Origin: Chryseobacterium sp. G0186
GTDB lineage: Bacteria; Bacteroidota; Bacteroidia; Flavobacteriales; Weeksellaceae
NCBI RefSeq assembly: GCF_003815675.1
Contig: NZ_CP033918.1
Location: 868,001 to 932,000 of the forward strand
Length of the DNA stretch: 64,000 nucleotides
Direction: 5' to 3'
Part shown: positions 24,420 to 33,227 of the stretch, in pieces
Layout of the letters: each line of letters opens with the position of its first letter
Numbering within the stretch: the stretch's first letter is position 1
Translations under genes and position numbers: made by a program
The notes under the pieces: model-generated
What the model saw: only the letters and a program-made list of their open reading frames with translations
What the model was told of the DNA's origin: nothing
Databases searched by the model: none

Positions 24420-25727
24420 ATGGCAGAATACAAATTATTGCTTCCTTCCATGGGAGAAGGGGTTATGGAAGCGACAATTATCACTTGGTTATTCAATGAA
24501 GGTGATAACGTAAAAGAAGATGACTCTGTAGTAGAAATTGCAACAGATAAAGTAGATTCAGACGTTCCGACACCAGTTTCGGGAAAAATCGTGAAAATTT
24601 TAAAGCAAAAAGACGAAGTTGCAAAAGTAGGTGAGGCCATTGCTATTTTAGAAATTGAAGGAGAGGGCACTGCATCAGAAGAAGTACAAACTGAGGCTCC
24701 AGCTGCAACTCCTGATACTGAAACTTTAACAACCATTGAACAGCCTTTACAAACTGTAGCTGCTTCAAACGTAGAATTCTCAGGAGATCTTTACCTATCT
24801 CCACTTGTAAAATCAATTGCACAACAGGAAAACATTTCTGAAACTGAGCTGAAAACCATCAAAGGAAACGGTTTAGAAGGAAGAATTACCAAGGAAGATA
24901 TATTAGCATACGTTGCTAACAGAGGAAGCCAACCTGCTCAACAGGCTGCTCCGGTACAGGTAGCTGCGACTCCAAAACCTGCTGTTTCTGCGCCGGCAGC
25001 AACAATTCCTGTAGGAGCCGGTGATGAAATCATTCCAATGGACAGAATGAGAAAGATCATCGCGGAGAACATGGTGAAAGCAAAACAAATTGCTCCTCAC
25101 GTAACTTCCTTTATTGAAACTGACGTTACCAACGTTGTAAAATGGAGAAATAAAAATAAGGCGATCTTCGAAAAACGCGAAGGAGAAAGACTTACCTTCA
25201 TGCCAATCTTCGTAAAAGCTGTAGTAAAAGCAATCCAGGACTTCCCAATGATCAATGTTTCGCTTAACGGTGAAAATATTATCAAGAAGAAGAACATCAA
25301 CATCGGTATGGCGACTGCTCTTCCAGACGGAAACCTTATTGTTCCTGTGATCAAGAATGCAGATCAGTTATCACTTTCAGGTCTTGCAAAAGCGATCAAC
25401 GATTTAGCTTACAGAGCAAGAAACAAGAAATTAAGACCAGAAGATACGCAGGGAGCTACTTATACAATCTCTAACGTAGGAAGCTTCGGAAACCTTATGG
25501 GAACACCGATTATTCCTCAGCCTCAGGTTGCTATTTTAGCCATCGGAGCTATTGTAAAGAAACCTGCTGTTCTTGAAACTAAGGACGGTGATGTGATTGC
25601 CATCAGAAACTTAATGTTCATGTCTCACTCTTATGATCACAGAGTGGTAGACGGTTCTCTGGGAGGAATGATGCTGAAACATGTTCACGACTACCTTGAA
25701 AACTGGGATCTGAACACTGAAATATAA
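24420..25727 (+). CDS. 2-oxoacid dehydrogenase E2 (dihydrolipoamide acyltransferase)
   Basis: A 435-residue E2 protein. The N-terminal lipoyl domain has the lipoylation Lys in EIATDKVDSDVPTP (about residue 42). An Ala/Pro/Gln-rich linker is followed by a peripheral subunit-binding domain (LSPLVKSIAQQENISETEL and GNGLEGRITKEDI, about 120-160), a second linker and the catalytic domain with SHSYDHRVVDGSLGG (His and Asp near 400-405). It most resembles branched-chain 2-oxoacid dehydrogenase E2, but pyruvate dehydrogenase E2 cannot be excluded. No E1 or E3 gene is beside it. It is distinct from the 2-oxoglutarate-type E2 at 43600-44853. A terminator follows. Confidence 0.88.
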   Translation: MAEYKLLLPSMGEGVMEATIITWLFNEGDNVKEDDSVVEIATDKVDSDVPTPVSGKIVKILKQKDEVAKVGEAIAILEIEGEGTASEEVQTEAPAATPDTETLTTIEQPLQTVAASNVEFSGDLYLSPLVKSIAQQENISETELKTIKGNGLEGRITKEDILAYVANRGSQPAQQAAPVQVAATPKPAVSAPAATIPVGAGDEIIPMDRMRKIIAENMVKAKQIAPHVTSFIETDVTNVVKWRNKNKAIFEKREGERLTFMPIFVKAVVKAIQDFPMINVSLNGENIIKKKNINIGMATALPDGNLIVPVIKNADQLSLSGLAKAINDLAYRARNKKLRPEDTQGATYTISNVGSFGNLMGTPIIPQPQVAILAIGAIVKKPAVLETKDGDVIAIRNLMFMSHSYDHRVVDGSLGGMMLKHVHDYLENWDLNTEI

Positions 25728-25783
25728 ATAAATATTGATAAGTGATCTGTAATGGAATACTTCTCAAAATATTATTAGATATA

Positions 25784-25809
25784 AAACCTTCGATTTCTAT
25801 CGGAGGTTT
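25784..25809 (+). terminator. Terminator of the E2 gene
   Basis: AAACCTTCGAT (25784-25794) and ATCGGAGGTTT (25799-25809), with one mismatch or wobble, followed by TTT. Confidence 0.8.
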
Positions 25810-25864
25810 TTTGTTGCATTTATGCCCGAATAATTTTATCTTTAAAACAAACTATTATAAGTAA

Positions 25865-26494
25865 ATGGATCTAGATTTCAAAAAATTATCTGCAGCCAAG
25901 TTATTTGATTTTTCCAAAGAAGAGGAAGAATTAATTACGACTGTTTATGATCGGCTCTATAAAATCTATAGTATTTCGGTGGTTGACATTAAAGATTCCC
26001 CTTATGACCTGTTTATTTCAGATGATGCCAATCCTTTAAAAACACTAAAAATATGTTACTGCATAACCAATGAAGGCAAAACCAATACGTTCTATCTTTT
26101 TATTGTTCGTATGATGGGGCTCTCAGCTAAAGGGATTTATACGACTGCTGATAACAACAGATATGAATCTTTAGAAATCTGGGGATTAAAAAAACTAGAG
26201 GCTGATTTTGGATCTATTTCTCTTAATAAAAAGACTCTGGCAGATAAAATTACAGGAATATTTAACCCTATTAATTTGAAAGAGACTCAAGATTTTAAAG
26301 ATTTTCATATTCTGGGAACTGATTCTCACAAAACTCAGGCGTTTTTAAATACGAAGAGAAAGGAAACCATACAATCTTTTCCCGATAAGGATTTTAAATT
26401 TGAAATTAAAAATAATATTTTAGTTTTTGGATTGCCCAAAACACTCAACCTACATAACGCATTAATCGTCTCAAAGTTTTTGAACGAAATATAA
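25865..26494 (+). CDS. Uncharacterised cytoplasmic protein
   Basis: A 209-residue protein I do not recognise. It has no signal peptide or membrane segment. It opens MDLDFKKLSAAKLFDFSKEE and has a mixed alpha/beta pattern with a hydrophobic strand pair near 62-90 (LKICYCITNEG and FYLFIVRMMGLSAKGIY) and a Lys/Asp-rich second half. Codon use looks like its neighbours. It lies between a terminator and the ClC gene (42-base gap), so co-transcription with the channel is possible. No function proposed. Confidence 0.65.
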   Translation: MDLDFKKLSAAKLFDFSKEEEELITTVYDRLYKIYSISVVDIKDSPYDLFISDDANPLKTLKICYCITNEGKTNTFYLFIVRMMGLSAKGIYTTADNNRYESLEIWGLKKLEADFGSISLNKKTLADKITGIFNPINLKETQDFKDFHILGTDSHKTQAFLNTKRKETIQSFPDKDFKFEIKNNILVFGLPKTLNLHNALIVSKFLNEI

Positions 26495-26536
26495 TTTTTA
26501 AAACCTTATCATAATTTCATCCCACAAAACCTACAA

Positions 26537-27889
26537 ATGCTGAAAATCCTTATCCTTATTCGGAAATCCGTTAAAAAATCCTTCGACAACATTCGGAATG
26601 AACAACTGAAGTATAATCTGCTTCAGGCCATTCCCTTTTGGATAGGCTCTGTAATTACCGGTTTTTTTGCAGTATTGTATGCTCAGGTTTTTGCCTGGGG
26701 GGAAAATTTGATGAACTTTATCTTTAACTGGCATGCATGGATGATTTTCATTATTGCACCCATCGGATTTGTACTTTCCTGGTGGCTGGTAAAAGAATTT
26801 GCCCCCAATGCTAAAGGAAGCGGAATTCCACAGGTAATGGCAGCTGTAGAACTGGCTAATCCAAAGGAACATAAAAAAATCAGAAATCTTCTAAGTCTTA
26901 AAATTATCTTCTTTAAAATTCTGTCTTCTGTAATATTGGTTATTGGAGGTGGTGCTGTAGGTCGTGAAGGTCCCACCATTCAGATTGCCGGTTCCGTTTT
27001 CAGAAAGGTTAATGAATACCTTCCTGAGTGGTGGCCGAAAATATCCAAGAAAAATATGATTATGACCGGAGCTGCAGCAGGACTTGCTGCGGCATTCAAC
27101 ACTCCGTTGGGAGGAATTGTATTTGCTGTGGAGGAACTTTCAAAGACCCATATCAATTACTTTAAAACCGCTTTGTTTACGGCCGTAATCATTGCCGGTT
27201 TAACCGCTCAGACGCTAGCCGGATCTTATTTATACCTTGGCTATCCAAAAACCAATGATGTCTCTTTAATGGTCATGTTTCCTATTGTACTTGTGGCTGT
27301 CACAGCAGGTATTTTTGCCAGTCAGCTTTCTGTGGTCATGCTGAAAATAAATACATGGAAAAAGAAAAAACTGAAAACAGACAAGGCTAATATTATATTT
27401 TTAGTGATCTGTGCCTTAATTATTGCCTCCATTGCCTATTTTATCAACAGGGAAATTTTAGGTTCAGGGAAAGAGATCATGGAACGTGTTCTTTTTACGA
27501 AGGATAAACATGAAGATTGGTATGTTCCTATTTTAAGAATGCTTGGTCCTGCCCTATCCTTTACCTCCGGAGGTGCAGGAGGTATTTTTGCACCGGCCCT
27601 GACTGCAGGAGCAAGTATTGGATCTGTCATTTCAGGAATCATACATTTAACACCCAACGAAACCAATGTGGTGATCCTTGGCGGGATGGTGGCTTTTCTT
27701 ACAGGAATTACACGCGCTCCCTTTACTTCAGCCATTATCGTGCTGGAAATGACTGACAGACATTCATTAATCTTTCACCTGATGTTAGCCGGTATGGTTT
27801 CTTCCATTGCCTCTATTCTGGTAAGCAGACATTCGTTGTATGATGTATTGAAAGTGAATTTCTTGACGGAAATCAGATCAAAAGATTAA
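26537..27889 (+). CDS. ClC-family chloride channel or Cl-/H+ antiporter
   Basis: A 450-residue integral membrane protein with the ClC signatures in order: KGSGIPQVMAA (about 95-105), the gating GREGPTIQIAGS (about 146-157, with the gate Glu), AAAGLAAAFNTPLGGIVFAVEEL (about 178-200, including the Glu-Glu pair) and GGAGGIFAPALTAGASIG (about 348-365). Ten or more hydrophobic segments are visible and it ends without a CBS domain. Such proteins move chloride or other small anions; whether this one is a channel or an exchanger cannot be settled here. Confidence 0.9.
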   Translation: MLKILILIRKSVKKSFDNIRNEQLKYNLLQAIPFWIGSVITGFFAVLYAQVFAWGENLMNFIFNWHAWMIFIIAPIGFVLSWWLVKEFAPNAKGSGIPQVMAAVELANPKEHKKIRNLLSLKIIFFKILSSVILVIGGGAVGREGPTIQIAGSVFRKVNEYLPEWWPKISKKNMIMTGAAAGLAAAFNTPLGGIVFAVEELSKTHINYFKTALFTAVIIAGLTAQTLAGSYLYLGYPKTNDVSLMVMFPIVLVAVTAGIFASQLSVVMLKINTWKKKKLKTDKANIIFLVICALIIASIAYFINREILGSGKEIMERVLFTKDKHEDWYVPILRMLGPALSFTSGGAGGIFAPALTAGASIGSVISGIIHLTPNETNVVILGGMVAFLTGITRAPFTSAIIVLEMTDRHSLIFHLMLAGMVSSIASILVSRHSLYDVLKVNFLTEIRSKD

Positions 27890-28017
27890 TTGGGACTAGG
27901 CTGGTTATTACGTTGAAAAAACAATACTTTTAACGATGAATAAGATTGTATTTTTATAATCCCATGTCTTAACACTCAAGGATTAATCTATAACCAGCAA
28001 TAAATTCACCAATAGTA

Positions 28018-28048
28018 TTGTATATTACAAATATATTTTCTAATTTTG
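28018..28048 (+). promoter_or_regulatory. Promoter of the rpsF-rpsR-rplI operon
   Basis: TTG at 28018-28020, a 20-base spacer, TAATTTTG at 28041-28048. The leader is about 34 bases. Confidence 0.75.
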
Positions 28049-28082
28049 CACCTCGAAATAATTAACAAATTCATTTAACATT

Positions 28083-28424
28083 ATGAACAATTACGAAACT
28101 GTTTTCATTTTAACTCCCGTTCTATCTGAGGCACAGGTAGAGGAAGCAGTGAACAAGTATGTAGATCTTATCAAAGAAAAGAACTGCGAAATCGTTGCTA
28201 AAGAAAACTGGGGATTAAAAAAACTAGCTTACCCAATCCAATTGAAAAAGAATGGATTCTACACTTTAATCGAATTTAAAGGTGAAGGTACTGTAGTAGC
28301 TGACTTAGAATTAGCATTTAAGCGTGACGAAAGAGTAATCCGTTACCTTACTACAAAACTTGACAAGCATGCTGTTGAGTACGCTGTAACTAGAAGAGCT
28401 AAAGTAAAAGCGGCTAAAGCTTAA
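28083..28424 (+). CDS. rpsF: 30S ribosomal protein S6
   Basis: A 113-residue protein with the S6 ferredoxin-like fold. It opens [16 protein letters not shown] and contains [20 protein letters not shown] (about 41-60) and the [17 protein letters not shown] segment (about 80-96). S6 binds S18 on the platform of the small subunit, and the two genes are adjacent here. First gene of a three-gene ribosomal operon. Confidence 0.96.
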   Translation: MNNYETVFILTPVLSEAQVEEAVNKYVDLIKEKNCEIVAKENWGLKKLAYPIQLKKNGFYTLIEFKGEGTVVADLELAFKRDERVIRYLTTKLDKHAVEYAVTRRAKVKAAKA

Positions 28425-28456
28425 TTATTAACCCTATTTTTTAAAAAAGACAAGAC

Positions 28457-28759
28457 ATGGCAATAGATGAAATGGCTAAACAAGCCTCTGCAGGAGGAGA
28501 ATCAGAAGTAAAATTCCTTACTCCACTTGATATCAATACAAAATCTGAAAAGAAATATTGTAGATTCAAAAAATACGGAATTAAGCACGTTGACTACAAA
28601 GATGCTGATTTCTTATTACAGTTTGTAAACGAGCAAGGTAAAATCTTACCAAGAAGATACACTGGAACTTCTTTAAAATATCAAAGAAAAGTTTCTGCTG
28701 CTATCAAAAGAGCAAGACACCTTTCTTTACTACCTTACGTAGCTGACTTATTGAAATAA
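28457..28759 (+). CDS. rpsR: 30S ribosomal protein S18
   Basis: A 100-residue protein with [21 protein letters not shown] (about 32-52) and the core [33 protein letters not shown]. An N-terminal extension of about 20 residues ([18 protein letters not shown]) precedes the conserved part, as is usual in this phylum. Lies 32 bases after rpsF. Confidence 0.96.
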   Translation: MAIDEMAKQASAGGESEVKFLTPLDINTKSEKKYCRFKKYGIKHVDYKDADFLLQFVNEQGKILPRRYTGTSLKYQRKVSAAIKRARHLSLLPYVADLLK

Positions 28760-28869
28760 GACAAAAAATAAATAAAAGAAGAGAGCAATCTCTTCTTTTG
28801 TTGCTGAATAAATAATTAATTCTAACTTGATTTTAGAACACTCTAAAATCTTAAAAAAGGACAACAACA

Positions 28870-29376
28870 ATGGATATCATCCTAAAACAAGACGTAGAAA
28901 ACTTAGGACTTGAGTTTGATACAGTAAGCGTAAAGCCAGGTTATGCTAGAAACTTCTTACTTCCTCAAGGAATTGCACTTTTAGCTACACCTAAAAACAA
29001 AGCGGCTCTTGAAGCTACTTTAGAAGCTAGAAAAGAAGAAGAAGCTAAATTAATTGCTGCTGCTAACACTGTAGTAGATCAATTAAAGAAAACTTCTATC
29101 ACTATCCCTGCAAAAGTAGGTTCTGGTGACAAATTATTCGGATCTATCAACAATGCAGATCTTTCTGAGGCTCTTGCTAAAGCTGGAGTTTCTGTAGAGA
29201 AAAAATACATCAAAATTCCAGGGAACACTATTAAGAGAACTGGTAAAGTAACTGCAAACATCAGACTACACAGAAACGTTGAATACAACTTCGAATTCGA
29301 TATCGTATCTGACGCTCCAGTTGTAGCTGCTGCACCTGCTGCAAAGAAAGAAGAAGCTAAATCTGAAGAAGCTTAA
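28870..29376 (+). CDS. rplI: 50S ribosomal protein L9
   Basis: A 168-residue protein. The N-terminal domain DIILKQDVENLGLEFDTVSVKPGYARNFLLPQGIA carries the L9 signature, a long connecting helix runs from about 40 to 75, and the C-terminal domain (IPAKVGSGDKLFGSI) follows. A low-complexity Ala/Lys/Glu tail of about 20 residues ends the protein. Last gene of the operon, followed by a terminator. Confidence 0.96.
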   Translation: MDIILKQDVENLGLEFDTVSVKPGYARNFLLPQGIALLATPKNKAALEATLEARKEEEAKLIAAANTVVDQLKKTSITIPAKVGSGDKLFGSINNADLSEALAKAGVSVEKKYIKIPGNTIKRTGKVTANIRLHRNVEYNFEFDIVSDAPVVAAAPAAKKEEAKSEEA

Positions 29377-29407
29377 TTAAGCAACTGAGATTTTCTCACC
29401 ATACAAG

Positions 29408-29435
29408 AACCACTTCAATTTAATTTGGAGTGGTT
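29408..29435 (+). terminator. Terminator after rplI
   Basis: AACCACTT (29408-29415) and GAGTGGTT (29428-29435) with one wobble, followed by a T run. Confidence 0.75.
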
Positions 29436-29600
29436 TTTTTGTGTAATATGGAAAGAGGAATCAAGAATCAAGAGCTATTTGTAAAAGAATTAATATCAGC
29501 GTAAAATCTTTCCATCAATCCTGAAACTCTCAAATACATCAGCTCCCCACATCATTAAACTCTACCTCACTCCCCTACTCTAAAACTCTAAAACTCAATA

Positions 29601-30479
29601 TCACTTATTACCTCTCAATTTCCGTTGATATTCAGTGGGAGCAACTCCAATGATCTTTTTAAAAATATTGCTGAAAGAAGACAGGCTGTTGTACCCTACC
29701 ATCATTGCGATTTCATACATATTATATTTCCCTTCCAGCATGAGTTCAAGAGAACGGGTAATTCTTAATGCTCTTAGAAAACGAACGTAATTCATCCCCA
29801 GAATCTCTTGAAATTTCCTCGAAAGCGTTCTGGTACTCATTCCGAATTCTTTCGCTGTAGAATCTATTGTAAGAGGCTTTTCAAGATTAGCATGAATATA
29901 CTTTGCAATCTTAAGCAATGTTTCATCCTTGGGAAAAGGATGCTGAATCGGGAAAGCTACATGTTTATGCTTTTTTTCCTGTAAAACACTTTTAAGGGCT
30001 TTGAGAAAATAATATTGAGAACTATCATTTTTTGTGATTTTCCCATTCCATTCTTTAGTGTATAAAATCATTTCCCGAAGCAGGTTATTAACAGAATAAA
30101 TATTGATTTCATCAAAAAAGCCACTTTCATTTTCTTCTTTTTTAAAATAAAAGTTATATAAATCAACTTTCGGACTGGTAGAAAAAATGTAGTGAGGGGT
30201 TCCGGCCGGCACCCACATAAAGTGTCTCGCAGGAAGATACCAATGTTTCTTATCTGTAAAAACATGTACAATACCGCCCTCTGCATAAACTAACTGTGCA
30301 GAACTGTGATAATGAATATCTGTTGTAATATTTCCTGTAAGAACATGATACACGTAAAATTCTGTATCATCCTCTTCTACTATTTTAAAATGGCTGTCAT
30401 CCATAGGATAAAGATAAGAAGAATTTTCAAAATGGCGTAAATGAGCAAATCTTTTTCTGTTTTCACAAATAGACTCCAC
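29601..30479 (-). CDS. AraC-family transcriptional regulator
   Basis: A 292-residue regulator. It has an N-terminal cupin (about 45-115; HYHSSAQLVYAEGGIVHVF and WVPAGTPHYIF) for ligand sensing and a C-terminal double helix-turn-helix (about 190-288): PLTIDSTAKEFGMSTRTLSRKFQ and IAMMVGYNSLSSFSNIFKKIIG. The start codon in this frame is GTG (30477-30479); the next ATG is 25 codons in and would still leave the cupin, so the exact start is uncertain. Divergent from the TolC-HlyD-MFS set 61 bases away, it is the likely regulator of that efflux system. Confidence 0.88.
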   Translation of the reverse strand: MESICENRKRFAHLRHFENSSYLYPMDDSHFKIVEEDDTEFYVYHVLTGNITTDIHYHSSAQLVYAEGGIVHVFTDKKHWYLPARHFMWVPAGTPHYIFSTSPKVDLYNFYFKKEENESGFFDEINIYSVNNLLREMILYTKEWNGKITKNDSSQYYFLKALKSVLQEKKHKHVAFPIQHPFPKDETLLKIAKYIHANLEKPLTIDSTAKEFGMSTRTLSRKFQEILGMNYVRFLRALRITRSLELMLEGKYNMYEIAMMVGYNSLSSFSNIFKKIIGVAPTEYQRKLRGNK

Positions 30480-30491
30480 CCTTTGCCGTTG

Positions 30492-30499
30492 TACCTTTG
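30492..30499 (+). promoter_or_regulatory. Candidate -7 box for the efflux operon
   Basis: TACCTTTG, 41 bases before the tolC-like ATG, inside the short region shared with the divergent AraC gene and so within reach of its regulation. Confidence 0.45.
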
Positions 30500-30540
30500 C
30501 TGTATCAAAATCATTCTAGCAAAAATCCTTTAATTAATTT

Positions 30541-31875
30541 ATGAATATGATATTTAACGCATGCCGATATCAGTGCATGGCGTTGTGCTTACTATTGAGC
30601 TGTTTTTTACATTCACAGATGATAGATTACCCTCACCTTGGCCTGCAACAGGCTATAGAGATAGGTTTGAAGAACAACAAGAACATTCAGATCAGCCATC
30701 TGAAACAGGAAATGTCCGTTACCAAAGAGAAAGATCTCAAAATGGAAAAGCTGCCGGACATCGAATTTCATACAAGTTACAATCAGGTAACCAATCTTTT
30801 TCAATATCAGGATGGTGTATTTAATAAACCCACAAAATATGATGCCATCAACGGGATGTATGACTTTACGCTATCAGCCTCCATTCCGGTGTATATGGGT
30901 GGAAAGATTAAAAATACAGAGAAGAAAGCATCCCTTGATACCGAAATTTCAGCCTTAAGAACACATCTTGATGAAAGACAACTTAAGATGGAGATCATTA
31001 CAGCATTTTTACAGATTCATCACCTAAAGGAACAGCAAAGTCTCATCAATGATAAAATGAAAGAGGACTCCGTTAATATCAAACAGGTAAAAGCCCTGAA
31101 AGCAAATGGTGTGGTAACGGTAAATGAAGTGCTAAGAACATCTTTACAACTTTCGAATCATAAAATGAGCTGGACGGAGCTGGATAATGACATACAGATT
31201 GCTGAACATCAACTTAAAACGATTCTTTCGCTTCCTGAAAACCAGGAAATGCACGCCAATACTGAAGATCTGATCTCGGATAAAACAACCATTCCCTATA
31301 TTGAAGAACTTACAGAAACAGCATTAAGCCAAAATGAATCTGTTGGGATTACACACAAGAACCTGTCATTAAAGGAACTGGATCAGAAAATCACCAAGGC
31401 CAATTATTTACCGAAAATAACTGCCGGAGGAGAATATTTCCTAAAGTATCCGAATATGATGTTTTTCCCTCCCGAACCTTATGCCTATCGTCTGGGAATG
31501 CTCGGAGTAAACCTAACTTATCCCATAGAAAATCTGTATAAAAATAAATACAGAATGCAGGAAGCAAGGGAAAATATTGACCTGGCAAAGCTTCAGATCG
31601 AAGAAAATGAGGAAAAAATAAGACATAAGGTATATGAAGCTTATAAAAAGTTTGAAGAAACAGACCAAAAGGTAAAAATCGCTGAGGAAGCCATTAATCA
31701 GGCCAAGGAAAACTATCGTATTGTAAGAACAAAATATGCCAATAAGCTCAGTCTCATTACGGAACTTATTGATGCCGACAACACCTATCTGGAAGCAGAA
31801 TCTAATTTAATTTCCGTAAAAATCAACCGACAACTAAAATACTATCAACTCCAATACACTATTGGAAACTTATAA
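30541..31875 (+). CDS. TolC-family outer-membrane efflux channel
   Basis: A 444-residue exported protein with a signal peptide ending near CLLLSCFLHSQ. It then shows the duplicated TolC pattern: GLQQAIEIGLKNNKNIQI in the first repeat, long amphipathic helices, and a second repeat around residues 250-440 with the NYLPKITAGGEYF strand region and VRTKYANKLSLITELIDADNTYLEAE. It forms the outer-membrane duct for the adaptor and pump encoded next. The HlyD gene begins 5 bases after its stop, indicating one operon. Confidence 0.9.
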   Translation: MNMIFNACRYQCMALCLLLSCFLHSQMIDYPHLGLQQAIEIGLKNNKNIQISHLKQEMSVTKEKDLKMEKLPDIEFHTSYNQVTNLFQYQDGVFNKPTKYDAINGMYDFTLSASIPVYMGGKIKNTEKKASLDTEISALRTHLDERQLKMEIITAFLQIHHLKEQQSLINDKMKEDSVNIKQVKALKANGVVTVNEVLRTSLQLSNHKMSWTELDNDIQIAEHQLKTILSLPENQEMHANTEDLISDKTTIPYIEELTETALSQNESVGITHKNLSLKELDQKITKANYLPKITAGGEYFLKYPNMMFFPPEPYAYRLGMLGVNLTYPIENLYKNKYRMQEARENIDLAKLQIEENEEKIRHKVYEAYKKFEETDQKVKIAEEAINQAKENYRIVRTKYANKLSLITELIDADNTYLEAESNLISVKINRQLKYYQLQYTIGNL

Positions 31876-31880
31876 AAACT

Positions 31881-32927
31881 ATGGCACAGAAACAACTGAC
31901 ACAAAAGGAAAAAAGAATCAACAGAAGCATTACTCTACTGGCATGGATCCTCATTATCAGCGGAATCACGGGGATGGTAAGTTTTTATCTTTTCTCAAGA
32001 AAAAATGTTACAACCAATGATGCACAGATAGAACAGTACATCACTCCCGTATCCAGTAAGGTTTCAGGATTTATCAAAGCCATACAATTTAATGAAAATC
32101 AATTTGTACATAAAGGAGATACCTTAATCATCATTGACAATAGGGAATTTGTCAATCAGGTACACATGGCAGAAGCCGGTCTCAACGCCAATACTGAGAA
32201 TATTGCAACCATTCAGAGCAGTGTAAATACCAAGGAAAGTGATACCAAGATCATTGATGCCAGAATTGCATCTGCTAAAATTGATATCTGGAAAACTGAA
32301 CAGGACTATAAAAGATACAAAAACCTATTGACAGAAGATGCTGCTACAGAACAGGAGTTTGAAAATGTAAAGGCCTCTTATGAACAGTCCAAAGCTAACC
32401 TATTAGCATTGGAACAACAGAAAAATGCAGTGAGAGCAGGTGCCAGCGAACAACAGACTAAAGTAGCTCCAGCTAAAAGCCAGATTCAACAGAGCTCTGC
32501 AAGCCTTAACAATGCTAAGCTTTTCCTTTCCTATACTGTGATCACAGCTCCGTATGACGGTTGGGTAGGTAAAAAAACGATTCAGGAAGGACAGTTGATT
32601 AAAGAAGGGCAAGCCCTGGTCCAGATTGTAAGCAAAGAAAAATGGATTATTGCCAATTATAAGGAAACTCAGCTTGGACAGATCGACCAAAAGCAGGAAA
32701 TTACCATTACTGCAGATGCCTATCCCGGTATTGAATTTAAAGGAAAAATCATTTCTATCTCTCCGGCATCAGGATCTCAGTTTTCTCTGGTAAAACCGGA
32801 TAATGCTACAGGGAACTTCGTGAAAATAGAACAAAGGTTTCCGGTGAAAATTATTCTTGATAACAATAAAGACAATGACAAACTGCTTTCCGGAATGAAT
32901 GTTCTGGTGAGCGCGAAGAAGATTTAG
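31881..32927 (+). CDS. HlyD/EmrA-type membrane fusion protein
   Basis: A 348-residue periplasmic adaptor with one N-terminal transmembrane helix (about 17-40, TLLAWILIISGITGMVSFYL), an EmrA-like strand TTNDAQIEQYITPVSSKVSGFI, a lipoyl-like half (NENQFVHKGDTLIIID), a long coiled-coil hairpin (about 85-200, Gln/Ala/Ser-rich), and the second lipoyl half with FLSYTVITAPYDGWVGKKTI. It bridges an inner-membrane MFS pump to TolC. Such adaptors pair with 14-helix DHA2 pumps like the next gene. Confidence 0.9.
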   Translation: MAQKQLTQKEKRINRSITLLAWILIISGITGMVSFYLFSRKNVTTNDAQIEQYITPVSSKVSGFIKAIQFNENQFVHKGDTLIIIDNREFVNQVHMAEAGLNANTENIATIQSSVNTKESDTKIIDARIASAKIDIWKTEQDYKRYKNLLTEDAATEQEFENVKASYEQSKANLLALEQQKNAVRAGASEQQTKVAPAKSQIQQSSASLNNAKLFLSYTVITAPYDGWVGKKTIQEGQLIKEGQALVQIVSKEKWIIANYKETQLGQIDQKQEITITADAYPGIEFKGKIISISPASGSQFSLVKPDNATGNFVKIEQRFPVKIILDNNKDNDKLLSGMNVLVSAKKI

Positions 32928-33050
32928 GTTTGAGAGTGAGAGTGTTTGAGGGTATTAGAGTATTAGAGTATTAGAATGCAAAGATATTCTGGTAATTATT
33001 ATTTTCAAACCGTCTTACTTTTAGGTTTTTAAAATTAAATTATTTTTTTT

Positions 33051-33150
33051 TGCGAAAAGGCAAAACAGCAAAATAGCGGATCTGCAAATTTTTTCTTTTA
33101 GCATATTTGCCATTTTACCTTTTACACCTTTGCCCTTTTGTCTTTTCGCA
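33051..33150. repeat. Inverted repeat in the 300-bp HlyD-MFS gap
   Basis: TGCGAAAAGGCAAAA (33051-33065) faces TTTTGTCTTTTCGCA (33136-33150), 15 bp with one mismatch. The gap 32928-33227 also holds a direct repeat of GTATTAGA units near 32952-32975. The space between is made of GCAAAA/TTTTGC-like motifs. No gene seen here. Confidence 0.75.
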
Positions 33151-33227
33151 TTTTTATTCAAACAAAATCACTAAAAAGCAAAACTCAAACCTTAGTTATT
33201 TATTTGCTTTTCAGCTTTCAAAAAATT

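Noticed and set aside
33138..33227. Earlier start for the MFS pump
   Set aside because: Only a TTG codon is available, in repeat-derived sequence, and it would add residues before the usual first helix.
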